Origin: Streptomyces platensis
Lineage (GTDB): Bacteria; Actinomycetota; Actinomycetes; Streptomycetales; Streptomycetaceae
Assembly (NCBI RefSeq): GCF_008704855.1
Contig: NZ_CP023691.1
Span: 186,001-250,000 of the forward strand
DNA: 64,000 nt
Reading direction: 5' to 3'
Shown here: positions 32,404-41,633 of the stretch, piece after piece
Layout: each line of letters begins with the position of its first letter
Numbering within the stretch: position 1 is the stretch's first letter
The notes under the pieces: generated by a model
Database searches by the model: none
Told to the model about the DNA's origin: nothing
The model's input: the letters and a program-made list of their open reading frames with translations, nothing else
Translations under genes and position numbers: made by a program

Positions 32404-33726
32404 ATGTTCCGCAAGAACGTCAACGATGGGGAGCGAGCGGGCGGCAGGTCTGTACTGGAGCACGGCCATGAGGGTGCCGTGCCCGGTGGCGAGGAGAAGG
32501 CAGGAGTGAGCCGTCGGACCCTCACCACATCAGCCGCGCTGACCGCCACGATGCTGCTCGCGGGCGGCGGGACCGCGCAGGCGGGCCCCGGGAAGGCCCG
32601 CGGCGCGAAGGACCTCACCCTGCGGTTGCCGGCGCCGACCGGGCCGCACCGGATCGGGGTCACCACGCTGTATCTGGTCGATCGCACCAGGCGCGACCCA
32701 TGGGAGCCGCTTCCCGTCCGGGAAGTGATGGCGACGGTGTTCTATCCGGCCCGCACCGTCCGCGGCTATCCGGTGGCACCGCAGATGTCCAGGGGCGCCG
32801 CGGAGCGCCTGCCGTTCATCGACCCGCTCTTCCATGAGGGGCTGCCGGCGAAGGGCGTGAACTGGGCGGGCACCAAGACCCATGCGCATACGGGCGCGCC
32901 GACGCAGGACGCGCGACGGCCGGTGCTGCTGTACAGCCCGGGAGGCGGCGACCCGCGCACCCTCGGCACCGGTATCGCCGAAGAACTGGCCGGCCGCGGC
33001 TACGTGGTGGTGACCATCGACCACCCCGGCGACGGCAGTGAGGTCGAATTTCCCCACGCGCGGGCGGGGAGGAAGAAGGTCCGCGAAACGGTTTTCAGGG
33101 GGAACCCGCGGACGGACCCGAAGACGTTCCGTACGGCGATCGACACCCGGATCGCCGACACCCGGTTCGTGCTGGACCAGCTGGAGGCGCTGGCCGCCGG
33201 ACGGAATCCGGACGCGGCGGGCCGCCCGCTGCCGGAGCACCTCGGTCGTGCGCTCGACCTGCGGCGGGTGGGCATCTACGGGCATTCGGCCGGTGGCACC
33301 ACCGCGGCCGAGGCGATGTACGAGGACCGGCGCATCCAGGCCGCGATCAACCTGGAAGGCTTCCTGGACCATCCCCCGGCCTCCCCCGGCCAGGAAGGAA
33401 AGCTCTTCCCGATCGCCCAATACGGCACGGACCGGCCGCTGCTCCTCCTGGGATCCGATGGCTTCCCCTACAAGAGGGAGCTGGAACGTTCCTGGTCGGC
33501 GATGCTCGCCCATCGGCACGGCTGCACCACCCGTCGGCAGCTCGACCACGCCGCGCACGCCGTGTTCAACGACTACGCCGTCATAGCGCCCCAGTTGCAG
33601 GCCGCCGGGCTGATGTCCGCCGCCCACCGGATCGAGCTGGTCGGCGCGATCGACCCGGCGGTGTCGGTCCCCCTGGTCCGCCACCACGTGGTCTCGTTCT
33701 TCACCCGGCACCTGCCGACATGCTGA
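32404..33726 (+). CDS. Secreted alpha/beta-hydrolase, lipase or PAF-acetylhydrolase-like
   Basis: A 440-residue protein from ATG 32404 with site AGGGGAGAG. Residues ~35-62 are a Tat signal (VSRRTLTTSAALTATMLLAG). The catalytic nucleophile is in GHSAGG; the oxyanion part is in LLYSPGGGDPRTL; an aspartate is in LGSDG and the histidine in DHAAHAV. The arrangement fits PAF-acetylhydrolase/dienelactone hydrolase-like secreted esterases. The long polar N-terminal extension before the twin-Arg motif is slightly odd. It is likely controlled by the divergent ArsR-type regulator. Confidence 0.85.
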   Translation: MFRKNVNDGERAGGRSVLEHGHEGAVPGGEEKAGVSRRTLTTSAALTATMLLAGGGTAQAGPGKARGAKDLTLRLPAPTGPHRIGVTTLYLVDRTRRDPWEPLPVREVMATVFYPARTVRGYPVAPQMSRGAAERLPFIDPLFHEGLPAKGVNWAGTKTHAHTGAPTQDARRPVLLYSPGGGDPRTLGTGIAEELAGRGYVVVTIDHPGDGSEVEFPHARAGRKKVRETVFRGNPRTDPKTFRTAIDTRIADTRFVLDQLEALAAGRNPDAAGRPLPEHLGRALDLRRVGIYGHSAGGTTAAEAMYEDRRIQAAINLEGFLDHPPASPGQEGKLFPIAQYGTDRPLLLLGSDGFPYKRELERSWSAMLAHRHGCTTRRQLDHAAHAVFNDYAVIAPQLQAAGLMSAAHRIELVGAIDPAVSVPLVRHHVVSFFTRHLPTC

Positions 33727-34013
33727 GTGGCGGGGCGTGGCGGCGGCCCGCACGCTCGGGGGCTCGTCGGGCTGCCGAGCCCGGCGGCCCTATCGGACGG
33801 GCCCCGGCTCTGGCCCTGGCCACAGCCCCGGCCCCGGTTCAGCTACGCGGAACCATGAGTTCCGCGCCCAGCCGTCACCGCACGTCCTTTTGACGGTATG
33901 CCAGGCATTCCGGCCCGGACTCTCGCCATCCGCTCCCCGGCCGTAGGACCATGGCACGCTCGCCTCGCGCACGTCTCTCGTTCCGTACGCCGGCCCTCGG
34001 GAGGACCCGGATC

Positions 34014-34994
34014 ATGAGTAGACCGATTGCTGTACGCGGCCGCCTCGCCCTGCTGCTCACCCCGCTGCTGCTCGGGCTGACGTTCACCCTCGCCCCGGCC
34101 CCGCCGGCGCACGCCGCGCACGCTCCGGACGGCCACGGGCACGGGTCACGCCTCGCCGCCGAGTCGGCCGACACGTACTGGACTCCGCAGCGGATGCGGG
34201 CAGCGCGCCCCGCCGCCGCGAGAAAGGCCACAGGTGCGCCGCGCCCGGCGACGGATCCGACCCCGCCGAGCCACCCCTTCGACGGCCTCCCCCAGGTGGG
34301 GACGTTCTTCTGGACGGACGGCAGCAACACCGGCCGGTTCTGCGGCGGCACGGTCGTCCGCAGTCCGCACCGCGACCTGGTGGTCACTGCCGCCCACTGT
34401 CTGCGCTCCCCCGACCCGAAACGGCATCTGTCGTTCGTCCCGCAGTACCACGACGGGCTGAAGCCGCACGGGATCTACCCCATCGAGCGCATCTACCTCG
34501 ACCAGCGCTACTACGACCTCGGCACGAACGCGGGCGCCCGCTGGGACTACGCGGTCGTGCGGCTCGGCGCGCGGGAGGACGGCGCCGAGGTGGAGGAGGT
34601 GACCGGCGGCTTCGACCTCCTGCCGTACCCGGGCTATGACCACCGGACCGTACGGCTCATCGGCTACCCCGGCAACAAGGACACCACCCACCCCAAACCG
34701 CTCGACTGCACCTCCTCCACACACCGATACACCAGCACCGACCCGGCCGCTCCCGGCCATTTCCTGGAAATCGCCTGTGCCGGCTATATCGGCGGCACCT
34801 CCGGCGGTCCATTCCTGGTGCGGGATTTCACCGGTTACGCCCTGATCGGCGTCATCGGCGGCTACCACACGGGCGGTGATTTCCCGGACGTCTCGTACAG
34901 CTCGTACTTCACGCTCGACACCCTGGCGCTCTACCTGCACGCCGTCCATGGCGATCCCCCGGCCACACCACGCCAGAACGTCTCCTCGCACTGA
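34014..34994 (+). CDS. Secreted trypsin-like serine protease
   Basis: A 326-residue exported protein. ATG 34014 follows GGGAGGACC. The signal runs to AHAAHA (about residues 14-36), and a propeptide-like segment precedes the catalytic domain. The triad is visible as His in VVTAAHCLRS, Asp in WDYAVVRL and Ser in GGTSGGPF. Two disulfides are likely (FCGG with AAHC, and DCTSS with IACAG). This is the chymotrypsin/S1-type enzyme common among Streptomyces extracellular proteases. Stand-alone gene. Confidence 0.9.
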   Translation: MSRPIAVRGRLALLLTPLLLGLTFTLAPAPPAHAAHAPDGHGHGSRLAAESADTYWTPQRMRAARPAAARKATGAPRPATDPTPPSHPFDGLPQVGTFFWTDGSNTGRFCGGTVVRSPHRDLVVTAAHCLRSPDPKRHLSFVPQYHDGLKPHGIYPIERIYLDQRYYDLGTNAGARWDYAVVRLGAREDGAEVEEVTGGFDLLPYPGYDHRTVRLIGYPGNKDTTHPKPLDCTSSTHRYTSTDPAAPGHFLEIACAGYIGGTSGGPFLVRDFTGYALIGVIGGYHTGGDFPDVSYSSYFTLDTLALYLHAVHGDPPATPRQNVSSH

Positions 34995-35098
34995 TCGCGG
35001 ACGCGGGCATATCCCGGGCATCGCCTTGGTCCTGTTAATGTCAGCAGCGGCGGAAGGCCGGTTATCCGCCCGGCCGCAGTGGAAGGTGACGCCCCTTG

Positions 35099-35575
35099 GT
35101 GCCGTCGTTTCTCGTGTCCGTACTGAATCGCCTCTTCCGTAATGAGGCCTGGCGCCGGCTGCACGCACAAGCGGCGATCTGGGTCACCGTGGTCATGACC
35201 GCGGTACTCCTTGCGGGTGCCGCTCTCGTCGTGGTCGCCGAATCCAGTGCGCCACACGCCAATATCACGTCTTATCCGAAGGCGTTGTGGTGGTCGATCG
35301 AGACGGCGACCACCGTGGGTTACGGGGACTTCTATCCCGTCACACTGTGGGGCCGCGTCATCGCATCCCTGTTGATGCTCAGCGCCATTACGGCATTCGG
35401 CGTCATCACCGCGGCCCTCGCCACCTGGTTCGTCGGCCACGCGGAGCAGGACATGGTCCGCCTGGGCAAAGCGGTGGGGAACCATGCGCGCGAGGACGCG
35501 GAGGCGCTGCGTTCGGAGCTGCACACGCTGCACGAGCGCTTCGATCACGTCGAGAATCTGATCCGGGACAAGTGA
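35099..35575 (+). CDS. Potassium channel, two-helix (KcsA-like plan)
   Basis: A 158-residue protein. Two transmembrane helices (about residues 26-47 and 83-105) flank the pore loop WWSIETATTVGYGDFYPVT with the selectivity filter TVGYGD. The C-terminal ~50 residues form an amphipathic, coiled-coil-prone helix (LRSELHTLHERFDHVENLI), as in KcsA. GTG 35099 is chosen; TTG 35096 is next to it, and both share a GGAAGG site. A tetrameric plasma-membrane K+ channel is expected. Confidence 0.92.
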   Translation: MPSFLVSVLNRLFRNEAWRRLHAQAAIWVTVVMTAVLLAGAALVVVAESSAPHANITSYPKALWWSIETATTVGYGDFYPVTLWGRVIASLLMLSAITAFGVITAALATWFVGHAEQDMVRLGKAVGNHAREDAEALRSELHTLHERFDHVENLIRDK

Positions 35576-35580
35576 GCGCA

Positions 35581-35611
35581 CTCCGCCCGCTGAGCAAGGG
35601 CGGGCGCGGAG
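35581..35611. terminator. Hairpin after K+ channel gene
   Basis: CTCCGCCCGC at 35581-35590 can pair with GCGGGCG..GGAG at 35600-35611 with a two-base bulge, a few bases after the channel's stop codon. An intrinsic terminator without a T-run. Confidence 0.4.
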
Positions 35612-35688
35612 CTCGGCGTAGCTTCGCGTATGCGGGGAGCCCGGCACATCCCTGTTCGTGCACTTCGCCGCACGTCTAAAGTACTCAC

Positions 35689-36033
35689 GTGATCGATTCC
35701 GCTGACGTCCGCCGTATCGCCCTCTCCCTGCCCGAGACAGTGGAGAAAGAAGCCTGGGAGATGCCCACCTTCCGGGTCGCCGGGAAGATGTTCATCACGA
35801 TCCCCGACGATGAGACGTCATTCGCCGTGCGATGCCCCATTCATGAGCGCAAGGAGCTGATCGCAGCGGAGCCGGAAAAGTTCTGGGTACCGCCGCACGA
35901 GGCGAGCTCCCACTGGGTGAGAGTGCGTCTGGCCGCGCTCGAGGACCTGACCGAGCTGCGGGACATCCTCGTGGATTCCTGGAAACAAGCGGCACCACCG
36001 CGGCTGGTGGACGCTTTCCCCGGCAGCGACTGA
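35689..36033 (+). CDS. MmcQ/YjbR-family protein
   Basis: A 114-residue protein from GTG 35689 with the YjbR fold: DVRRIALSLPETVEKEAWEM at the start, FRVAGKMFITIPDDETSFAV, and HWVRVRLAALEDLTELRDIL with the C-terminal LVDSWKQAAPPRL. The family has a CyaY-like DNA-binding fold and unknown biological function. It is a single gene. Confidence 0.85.
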   Translation: MIDSADVRRIALSLPETVEKEAWEMPTFRVAGKMFITIPDDETSFAVRCPIHERKELIAAEPEKFWVPPHEASSHWVRVRLAALEDLTELRDILVDSWKQAAPPRLVDAFPGSD

Positions 36034-36123
36034 ACCATCCAGTAACTGATCCGTCCGGCAACTGATTCCTCGCTTGCTGCCGTCCACTGTCTCTGCTGCC
36101 GTTGATATGCGCGCAGACCGCAA

Positions 36124-36279
36124 TCAGCGACGGCGCAGATCACTCCAGTCCAGCGCTTGGGACGCCGTCAACTGCGAACGCTCGGCGGCCTCGCGGGCTT
36201 CGGCGAGGATATCTCCGTGCTCCTCGACGAGCTCTTCGTAAATCGGCGTGGGGCTGGAGGTGTGTGTGGAGGTCGTCAT
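36124..36279 (-). CDS. Small conserved-looking protein
   Basis: A 51-residue protein from ATG 36279, with GGGACGAG just upstream. The N-terminal Thr/Ser stretch is followed by an acidic helix (YEELVEEHGDILAEAREAAE) and a basic end (DWSDLRRR). Composition and ribosome site support a real small gene. The function is unknown; no secretion signal is present. Confidence 0.55.
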   Translation of the reverse strand: MTTSTHTSSPTPIYEELVEEHGDILAEAREAAERSQLTASQALDWSDLRRR

Positions 36280-36751
36280 GTCTCGTCCCTTTCCCTGGTG
36301 ATTCCTTGTACTGCGGCTTGGTAGGTTCTCGCCGCCCTGGAAAGAAGGGAGCACCACGGTGGTAGACGTGGTGCGCAAAGGGAGGTTGTCCCCACACATG
36401 CGCCGCTCCCCCGTGCGGCGCTGGACATCGTGTCATGTGCGCGGCGAGCACGCAAAAGATCATCCCAGCCCCTGAGACCGCAGCCTGAGCCCCCCGATGC
36501 CACCACGCCAAGCGCACTGCCTCTCGGTTGAGCGTGTTCGAGTCCGACGCCGTGGCCGTGTCCGCCGACGATGATCCGGTCGCCCGCTAGGGTGAGCCGA
36601 CCAGTGGGTGAACTCCGAGCGACGGCCAAAGGTCTCCATCATGAGTGGCGTCCTACGGCTGGCCACGGGCCCCCCGGCCGACAACTACGGCGGGCCGCTC
36701 TGCACCGCGGGAGCCACCGCCTGACCGACGCAGATCGACGAGGTACTCCTG
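36280..36751. other. Intergenic region with one very short possible frame
   Basis: Between the small protein (minus) and the glycosyltransferase remnant (plus). A 27-codon frame at 36641-36724 (starts MSGVLRLATGPPADNYGG) has AAGG upstream, but its stop is immediately before the pseudogene and it may belong to the same decayed locus. Otherwise nothing recognisable. Confidence 0.35.
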
Positions 36752-36945
36752 ATGCCCCTGCCGCTGCCTCGCTTCGGCGCGATTCTGCTGACCATGAATG
36801 ACCGGCCGGAGGACTTCCCCCGCGCCCTGGACTCGCTGCTGGCCCAGCAGGACGTCGAGCTGGAAATCGTGGTGGTCGGCAACGGTGTGGTGCCCGAGCA
36901 GGTGCCCGACGGCATCAGGACCGTCACCCTCGGGGAGAACGGTGT
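36752..36945 (+). pseudogene. Glycosyltransferase family 2, N-terminal fragment
   Basis: About 65 residues of a GT-A fold family 2 glycosyltransferase are intact: FGAILLTMNDRPEDFPRALD, then QDVELEIVVVGNGVVPEQVP and IRTVTLGEN. The sequence then loses similarity (expected NVG-x-P-A-G-R-N) and joins unrelated DNA that leads into the flavin/F420 reductase. The nucleotide-binding start is present, but the DxD and the acceptor part are missing, so the protein cannot work. Confidence 0.75.
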
Positions 36946-37055
36946 AGCCGGCGCCAGTGGCAGGGCAGATGAGGGCAGATGTCGGGTGGACAGCTGCCTG
37001 GAGATCCTTGCGGCTCATCAGCAGCAACGAAGCACCGCCAACGGGAAGGCCGTCG

Positions 37056-37451
37056 ATGTCGCGCTATCGCGAGATCAAGTTCCGGGCTGTTACGTCATTC
37101 CAGAGGAGAATCGGCAATCCGATTCTCTCCCGGCTTCCGCAGCAGACCCTTCTGGAGACGACCGGGCGGAAGTCCGGATTGCCCCGGCGGACGCCCATCG
37201 GTGGCCGCCGTATCGGGCATGCCTTCTGGTTCGTCTCCGAGTACGGCGAGAAGTCTCAGTACGTACGGAACATTCAGGCACATCCGCAGGTCCGGGTCCG
37301 TATCAAGGGGCGGTGGCATGCCGGCACCGCCCATCCGCTCCCGGAGGACGACGCCCGCGCGCGGCTCAAAGCCCTGCCCCGGCTGAACAGCACGGCGGTC
37401 CGGGCGGTCGGGACGAACCTGCTGACGTTCCGGGTCGATCTCAACGACTGA
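37056..37451 (+). CDS. Deazaflavin (F420)-dependent nitroreductase family protein
   Basis: A 131-residue protein from ATG 37056 (GGGAAGG site). The split-barrel family marks are LLETTGRKSGLPRRTPIGG, FWFVSEYGEKSQYVRNIQA and HPQVRVRIKGRWHAG. These are shared with the mycobacterial Ddn enzymes that use reduced F420 to reduce quinones and nitro compounds. It is placed just after a junction with a broken glycosyltransferase, so its upstream promoter may have been altered. Confidence 0.88.
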   Translation: MSRYREIKFRAVTSFQRRIGNPILSRLPQQTLLETTGRKSGLPRRTPIGGRRIGHAFWFVSEYGEKSQYVRNIQAHPQVRVRIKGRWHAGTAHPLPEDDARARLKALPRLNSTAVRAVGTNLLTFRVDLND

Positions 37452-37559
37452 CCGAGCCGGCTGCCGGGCACCGCACCTCGGGCCAAGGCTCCGGAGCAAC
37501 GCCGGGACGGGCGGCAGGGCCGGGCCAGCGCCCTCCCGTGGGGGTTGGGGCTGCCCCCG

Positions 37560-37711
37560 TCAACTCGTGGGCCGGCAACGGACGGTCGCCGGCACGTGCA
37601 GGCTGTTCACGCCGCACAGACCGGTGCGCTGGTCCTCGTACGCACCGGTCTCAGTGAGGTCTGCCACGGTCCGCCCCAACTGATCGACGGTGATCAGAGC
37701 GGAGCGGTCAT
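37560..37711 (-). pseudogene. Possible remnant of a gene following the PLP lyase
   Basis: An ATG at 37711 overlaps the lyase stop (ATGA) as expected of the next gene in an operon, but it meets a TGA after five codons. One base over, a frame runs ITVDQLGRTVADLTETGAYE, then QRTGLCGVNSLHVPATV and a stop. Together they read as a short gene with a frameshift near its start. The family is not recognised. Confidence 0.35.
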
Positions 37712-38847
37712 GACGGGTTCTCGCGATGGTGCGGGTTGGCGGCGGTGCCCTCGGTGCTGAGCAGGACGAGGGTTGAGGCGGGGCTGAGGGACAGGGCGGC
37801 GCGGCGGGTGGGGGCGCCGTCGCCGGTGAGAGCGGCGCGGACACCGGCGAGCGAGGCGGCGCCGCACGGGCCGGAGGGGACGCCGAGGGCGGCGAGGTCG
37901 TCGGCGGCGCATGCGCTGTCGGCATCGGTGACGGCGATGGCGGCGTCGAGGCCGTCGCGGAGGTAGGGCCAGGCGAGGGTGGAGGGGGTGCCGCAGTTCA
38001 AACCGGCCATGGTGGTCTCGCCGGTCGTGACGGTGACCGGTGCCTGCCGGGTGAGGCTCGTCAGGACGCCGGCTGCGCTGTCGGGCTCGACCGACAGCAG
38101 GGCCGGGGCCGCGCCGTCCCCGCCGCTCCGGTAATGGGTGACGGCGGCCTGGGCGAGTGAGCCCACGCCCACCGGTATGGCGACGAGATCGGGCGATCCG
38201 GCCTCCACCGCGGCCAGTTGGGCGTCGATTTCGGCGAACAGGGTCGCGTAGCCCTCCACGATCCAGCCGGGAATCCGCTCATAGCCGGGCCAGGCGGTGT
38301 CCTGAATGAGGACCGCGCCCGGGGTGGCGTCGACCGCGGCGGCCGCTCGCCGCACCGCCTCGTCGTAGCTGCCGGCGACTTCGGTGACCCGCGCCTCCTC
38401 GGCGGCGATGGCTGCCGCGGCGGCCGGGTGGACCCCATGCGGGACGAAGACATGGGCGCGCTGCCCGAGCATGCGGGCCATACGGGCCACGGCTCGGCCG
38501 TGGTTGCCGTCGGTGGCGGTGACGAGCGTGACCTGGCCGTCGGCTTCCTGACTGCCGGCTTCCTGAGTGCCCGCCCGTTCGGCGAGGGTCCGGTGGACGG
38601 CCCAGGACGCCCCCAGCGCCTTGAACGCGGGCAGGCCCAGCCGGCACGACTCGTCCTTCACGAAGACCCGGCCGACGTTCAATTCGACTGCGAGGGAAGG
38701 AAGTTCGGTGAGCGGCGTGGGGGTGTAACCGGGCAGCGCAGCGTGGAAGCCCTGCACGTCGGCAGGGGCGGGCGGGCAGGTCCAGGTACGAGCGCCGGGG
38801 TGCGCGAACCAGGAGGGTGCGGTGAGGGAGGAAAGAATTTCAGACAC
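37708..38847 (-). CDS. PLP-dependent lyase, diaminopropionate ammonia-lyase-like
   Basis: A 379-residue fold-type II PLP enzyme. The lysine motif is in VFVKDESCRLGLPAFKALGA, the substrate loop TATDGNHGRAVARMA matches the family's A-T-D-G-N-H-G, and glycines binding phosphate are in IPVGVGSLAQA. GPCGAASLAGV is the C-terminal cofactor-site segment. Diaminopropionate ammonia-lyases and threonine-dehydratase-like relatives share these marks. GTG 38847 is divergent from a broken LysR-type gene, presumably its former regulator. Confidence 0.85.
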   Translation of the reverse strand: MSEILSSLTAPSWFAHPGARTWTCPPAPADVQGFHAALPGYTPTPLTELPSLAVELNVGRVFVKDESCRLGLPAFKALGASWAVHRTLAERAGTQEAGSQEADGQVTLVTATDGNHGRAVARMARMLGQRAHVFVPHGVHPAAAAAIAAEEARVTEVAGSYDEAVRRAAAAVDATPGAVLIQDTAWPGYERIPGWIVEGYATLFAEIDAQLAAVEAGSPDLVAIPVGVGSLAQAAVTHYRSGGDGAAPALLSVEPDSAAGVLTSLTRQAPVTVTTGETTMAGLNCGTPSTLAWPYLRDGLDAAIAVTDADSACAADDLAALGVPSGPCGAASLAGVRAALTGDGAPTRRAALSLSPASTLVLLSTEGTAANPHHRENPS

Positions 38848-38945
38848 TTGCGCAGCCTGCCGTCTCTCCCATTGCTCGGTCCAGCGAATGTTTCCCCTCT
38901 ATATTCCTCAGGAAAGCTGACTGATTCGGAAAGTCAGGCCCGCCG

Positions 38946-39218
38946 ATGTTCGACCTCCACCGTCTCCGGCTGCTGCGCGAACTCAAGCACCGCGGCACGC
39001 TCGCCGCCGTCGCGGCCGCTCTCTCGTACAGCCCGTCCGCCGTCTCACAGCAGCCGTCGCAGCTGGAAACGGAGGTCGGGGTACCACTGTTGGAACCGGT
39101 GGGACGGCGGGTGCGGCTGGCTCACCCGCATCGGGCGGGAACCGGTGGCGCGACGGATGCCGGCGGGCCCGCAGATTGTTCCCGGCCCGGTGAGCAGGGT
39201 GACCGCCGCCGGCCGTAG
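38946..39218 (+). pseudogene. LysR-type regulator, truncated
   Basis: The winged helix-turn-helix is intact: MFDLHRLRLLRELKHRGTLA, VAAALSYSPSAVSQQPSQLE and EVGVPLLEPVGRRVRL. Then the reading frame slips: the next expected segment is seen one frame over as LTRIGREPVARRM. The effector-binding domain (about 200 residues) is absent. The gene faces away from the PLP lyase, the normal position for a LysR regulator of that gene. It no longer encodes a working sensor. Confidence 0.75.
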
Positions 39219-39244
39219 TGACCGGCCCTCCGGGGACGCGGCCC

Positions 39245-40180
39245 TCAGTGCGCGATGCTGTCGATCAGTTCGCGCGCACCCTGGCGCAGCAGGGCGACGG
39301 CCACGGACGTGCCGAGGGTCTCCGGGGTGAGCGGGCCGGCCCATTCGTGTGCGTTGAGGACCGTCTTGCCGTCCGGGGTGAAGACGCAGGCCCGCAGGGA
39401 CAGTTCACCGCGACGGTCCGTCTTGGCGTAGCCGGCGATCGGGCTGTTGCAGTGGCCCTGGAGGACGTGCAGCAGCATGCGTTCGGCGGCCGTCTCCTGG
39501 AACGTCTGGGGGTGCCCGAGGCCGCTCACGGCGTCGATGGTCTCGGTGTCGTCCTCGCGGCACTGGAGGGCCAGCACGCCCGCGCCGACGGGTGGGCACA
39601 TCTCGTCCACCGACAGGATCTGGGTGATCACGTCCGTGCGGCCGATGCGCTCGAGGCCGGAGACGGCCAGCAGCAGGGCGTCCGCCTCACCGGCTGCCAG
39701 CTTCTCCATCCGGCGGTTGGCGTTGCCGCGCATCGGCACACACTGGAGCTGCGGATGGGATCCGGCGAGCTGGGCGATGCGGCGGACCGACGAGGTGCCG
39801 ATCCGGGTGCCTGCGGGGAGTTCGTCGAGGGTGAGCCCGCCCGGGTGGATCAGCGCGTCACGGACGTCATCGCGCTCCAGGAAGGCGGCGAAGGTCGTGC
39901 CGGCCGGCAGCGGACGGTCGCCGGGGATGTCCTTGACGCAGTGCACCGCGAGGTCCGCATCGCCCGCCAGGAGGGCGGCGTCGACCTCCTTGGTGAACGC
40001 CCCCTTCCCCTCGACCTGGGACAGGGCGCCCATCCAGCGGTCGCCGGTGGTCTTGACCGGGATGACCTCCGTGGCGATGCCGGGATGCAGCGCGCCGAGT
40101 TCGGCGCGGACGCGCTCCACCTGGGCCAGCGCCATGGGCGAGTCGCGGGAGACGATACGGATCAGTTCTGGGGCGGACAT
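39245..40180 (-). CDS. hemC: Hydroxymethylbilane synthase (porphobilinogen deaminase)
   Basis: A 311-residue enzyme from ATG 40180. It shows the N-terminal [49 protein letters not shown] (usually HSLKDLPT), [23 protein letters not shown], and the cofactor-attachment cysteine in [11 protein letters not shown]. It polymerises four porphobilinogen units for heme, siroheme and cobalamin. No other hem gene is near, and the HSLKDLPT-equivalent differs, so this is probably a second, divergent copy. Confidence 0.9.
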   Translation of the reverse strand: MSAPELIRIVSRDSPMALAQVERVRAELGALHPGIATEVIPVKTTGDRWMGALSQVEGKGAFTKEVDAALLAGDADLAVHCVKDIPGDRPLPAGTTFAAFLERDDVRDALIHPGGLTLDELPAGTRIGTSSVRRIAQLAGSHPQLQCVPMRGNANRRMEKLAAGEADALLLAVSGLERIGRTDVITQILSVDEMCPPVGAGVLALQCREDDTETIDAVSGLGHPQTFQETAAERMLLHVLQGHCNSPIAGYAKTDRRGELSLRACVFTPDGKTVLNAHEWAGPLTPETLGTSVAVALLRQGARELIDSIAH

Positions 40181-40269
40181 GGGCCCACGATAGACCGTCA
40201 GATCCCGTTGCCTGCCACGCGCAGGTCCCGGCTCGACCCACGCTCGCTCGTACGCGGTACGGTCCCCCC

Positions 40270-40938
40270 ATGTCCCGGTCAACGTCCCGCACCACCGAAG
40301 CCACGCTCCCGCCGTCCGCCGTCACCGCGAACGACCTGGACCGTGCCGTGCAGCTCGCCGTGTCCGTACTGCGCCAGGCGCCGCCGACGGCCTGGGACGC
40401 CAAGGCCGGTTCACTGGAGTGGGACTGCTGGGAGACCGCCGAACACCTCAGCGACGATCTCTTCGCCTACGCCGTGCAGCTGGGCCCCCGGAGGCCACCG
40501 TTGGAGGGCAATGTGCCCTTCGTTTGGGAGAGCCGGCGAGTCGGCGGTCCCGCGAACGCCGTGCATGCCGACCGCGCGGCGGGGCCCGCGGGGCTGCTTC
40601 AGGTGCTGGAGGCGAGTGGCGCGCTGCTGGTGGCCATGGTGCGTACGACGGCCCCCAAGGTGCGGGCGCACCATGTGTTCGGGGTGTCGGACCCGGAGGG
40701 CTTCGCCGCGATGGGCGCCGTGGAAACCCTGGTGCACACACATGACCTGGCGGAGGGCCTCGGGCTCGCCTGGAACCCGCCCGCCGATGTGTGTGCCCGG
40801 GTGCTCGCCCGGCTGTTTCCGGACGTCCCGGCGGCCGACGATCCCTGGCGCGCCCTCCTGTGGGCCACCGGGCGCGCCGAGCTGCCGGGTCAGCCTCGGC
40901 GCACCACGTGGCGCTGGGACGCGAGGGTACGGGGCTAG
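40270..40938 (+). CDS. DinB/mycothiol-dependent maleylpyruvate isomerase-like protein
   Basis: A 222-residue protein from ATG 40270. The four-helix metal-binding fold is suggested by [20 protein letters not shown] with a His near the start, and [15 protein letters not shown], where a histidine pair supplies further ligands. Members of this TIGR03083-type family use mycothiol in actinobacteria. Divergent from hemC with a short promoter gap. The true substrate is unknown. Confidence 0.78.
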   Translation: MSRSTSRTTEATLPPSAVTANDLDRAVQLAVSVLRQAPPTAWDAKAGSLEWDCWETAEHLSDDLFAYAVQLGPRRPPLEGNVPFVWESRRVGGPANAVHADRAAGPAGLLQVLEASGALLVAMVRTTAPKVRAHHVFGVSDPEGFAAMGAVETLVHTHDLAEGLGLAWNPPADVCARVLARLFPDVPAADDPWRALLWATGRAELPGQPRRTTWRWDARVRG

Positions 40939-41199
40939 GGCGCTTGCGCCGCCCGGGTGAGCCGGGGCGGGAGTGGGCATGGCGGCCCGGGCGAGTCGGA
41001 ACGGGCACCGGCATCGGTGAGCCGGGGCGGGCGCGGACACCACGGCCCGGGCGAGCCGGAGCGGGCGCGCGGGCGTTCCGTGGAGCGCCCTTCGGCCGGC
41101 CTCAATGCCGCGCCCAAGGGTGCCGCGGCCGGATCCAGATGTCCCGGGCCCGGCGCCCCGCTTCGGTACTCCACCGGGTCCGCGCCGCCCGCGGCACGG

Positions 41200-41520
41200 G
41201 CATCCTCCGCGTCGCGGTGCGCCTGTTCGGCCTCGCGCTGGAAGGCCGGGGTCTCTTCCAGCCGTAGTCGCGTGTACAGACCGATCAGCCCCAACGAGCC
41301 GGCGACGAGGAACGGCAGCCGCCAGCCCCAGTCCACCAGGCCGTCGTCCCCGAGCGCGGCAGTGAGCAGGGTGACCAGGCCGGAGCCGAGCGCGTAGCCG
41401 ACGAAGGTGCCGAAGTCGAGCCAGCTGCCGAGAAATCCGCGCCGGGTGTCCGGTGCGTATTCGGCGATGTAGGTGGTCGCTCCCGCGTATTCCCCGCCGG
41501 TGGAGAACCCCCTCCGGCCC
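41200..41520 (-). pseudogene. MHS-family MFS transporter fragment
   Basis: About 105 residues of an MFS permease of the metabolite:H+ symporter type: GFSTGGEYAGATTYIAEYAP, LGSWLDFGTFVGYALGSGLV and WGWRLPFLVAGSLGLIGLYT, ending with RLRLEETPAFQREAEQ. Both the first helices and the second half of the carrier are missing. A repetitive Arg/Pro/Gly stretch replaces the rest. It is dead. Confidence 0.8.
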
Positions 41521-41633
41521 ATGGCCCCGGCCCCGGCCCGGCCCATGACAAAGCCCAGGCCGGTCGGTGGAGCGGCGGCCTGGGCTTGTCCTGAGATGCC
41601 GGTGCGGGCCTCTGCGATGCGCAGCGAGCCCAC

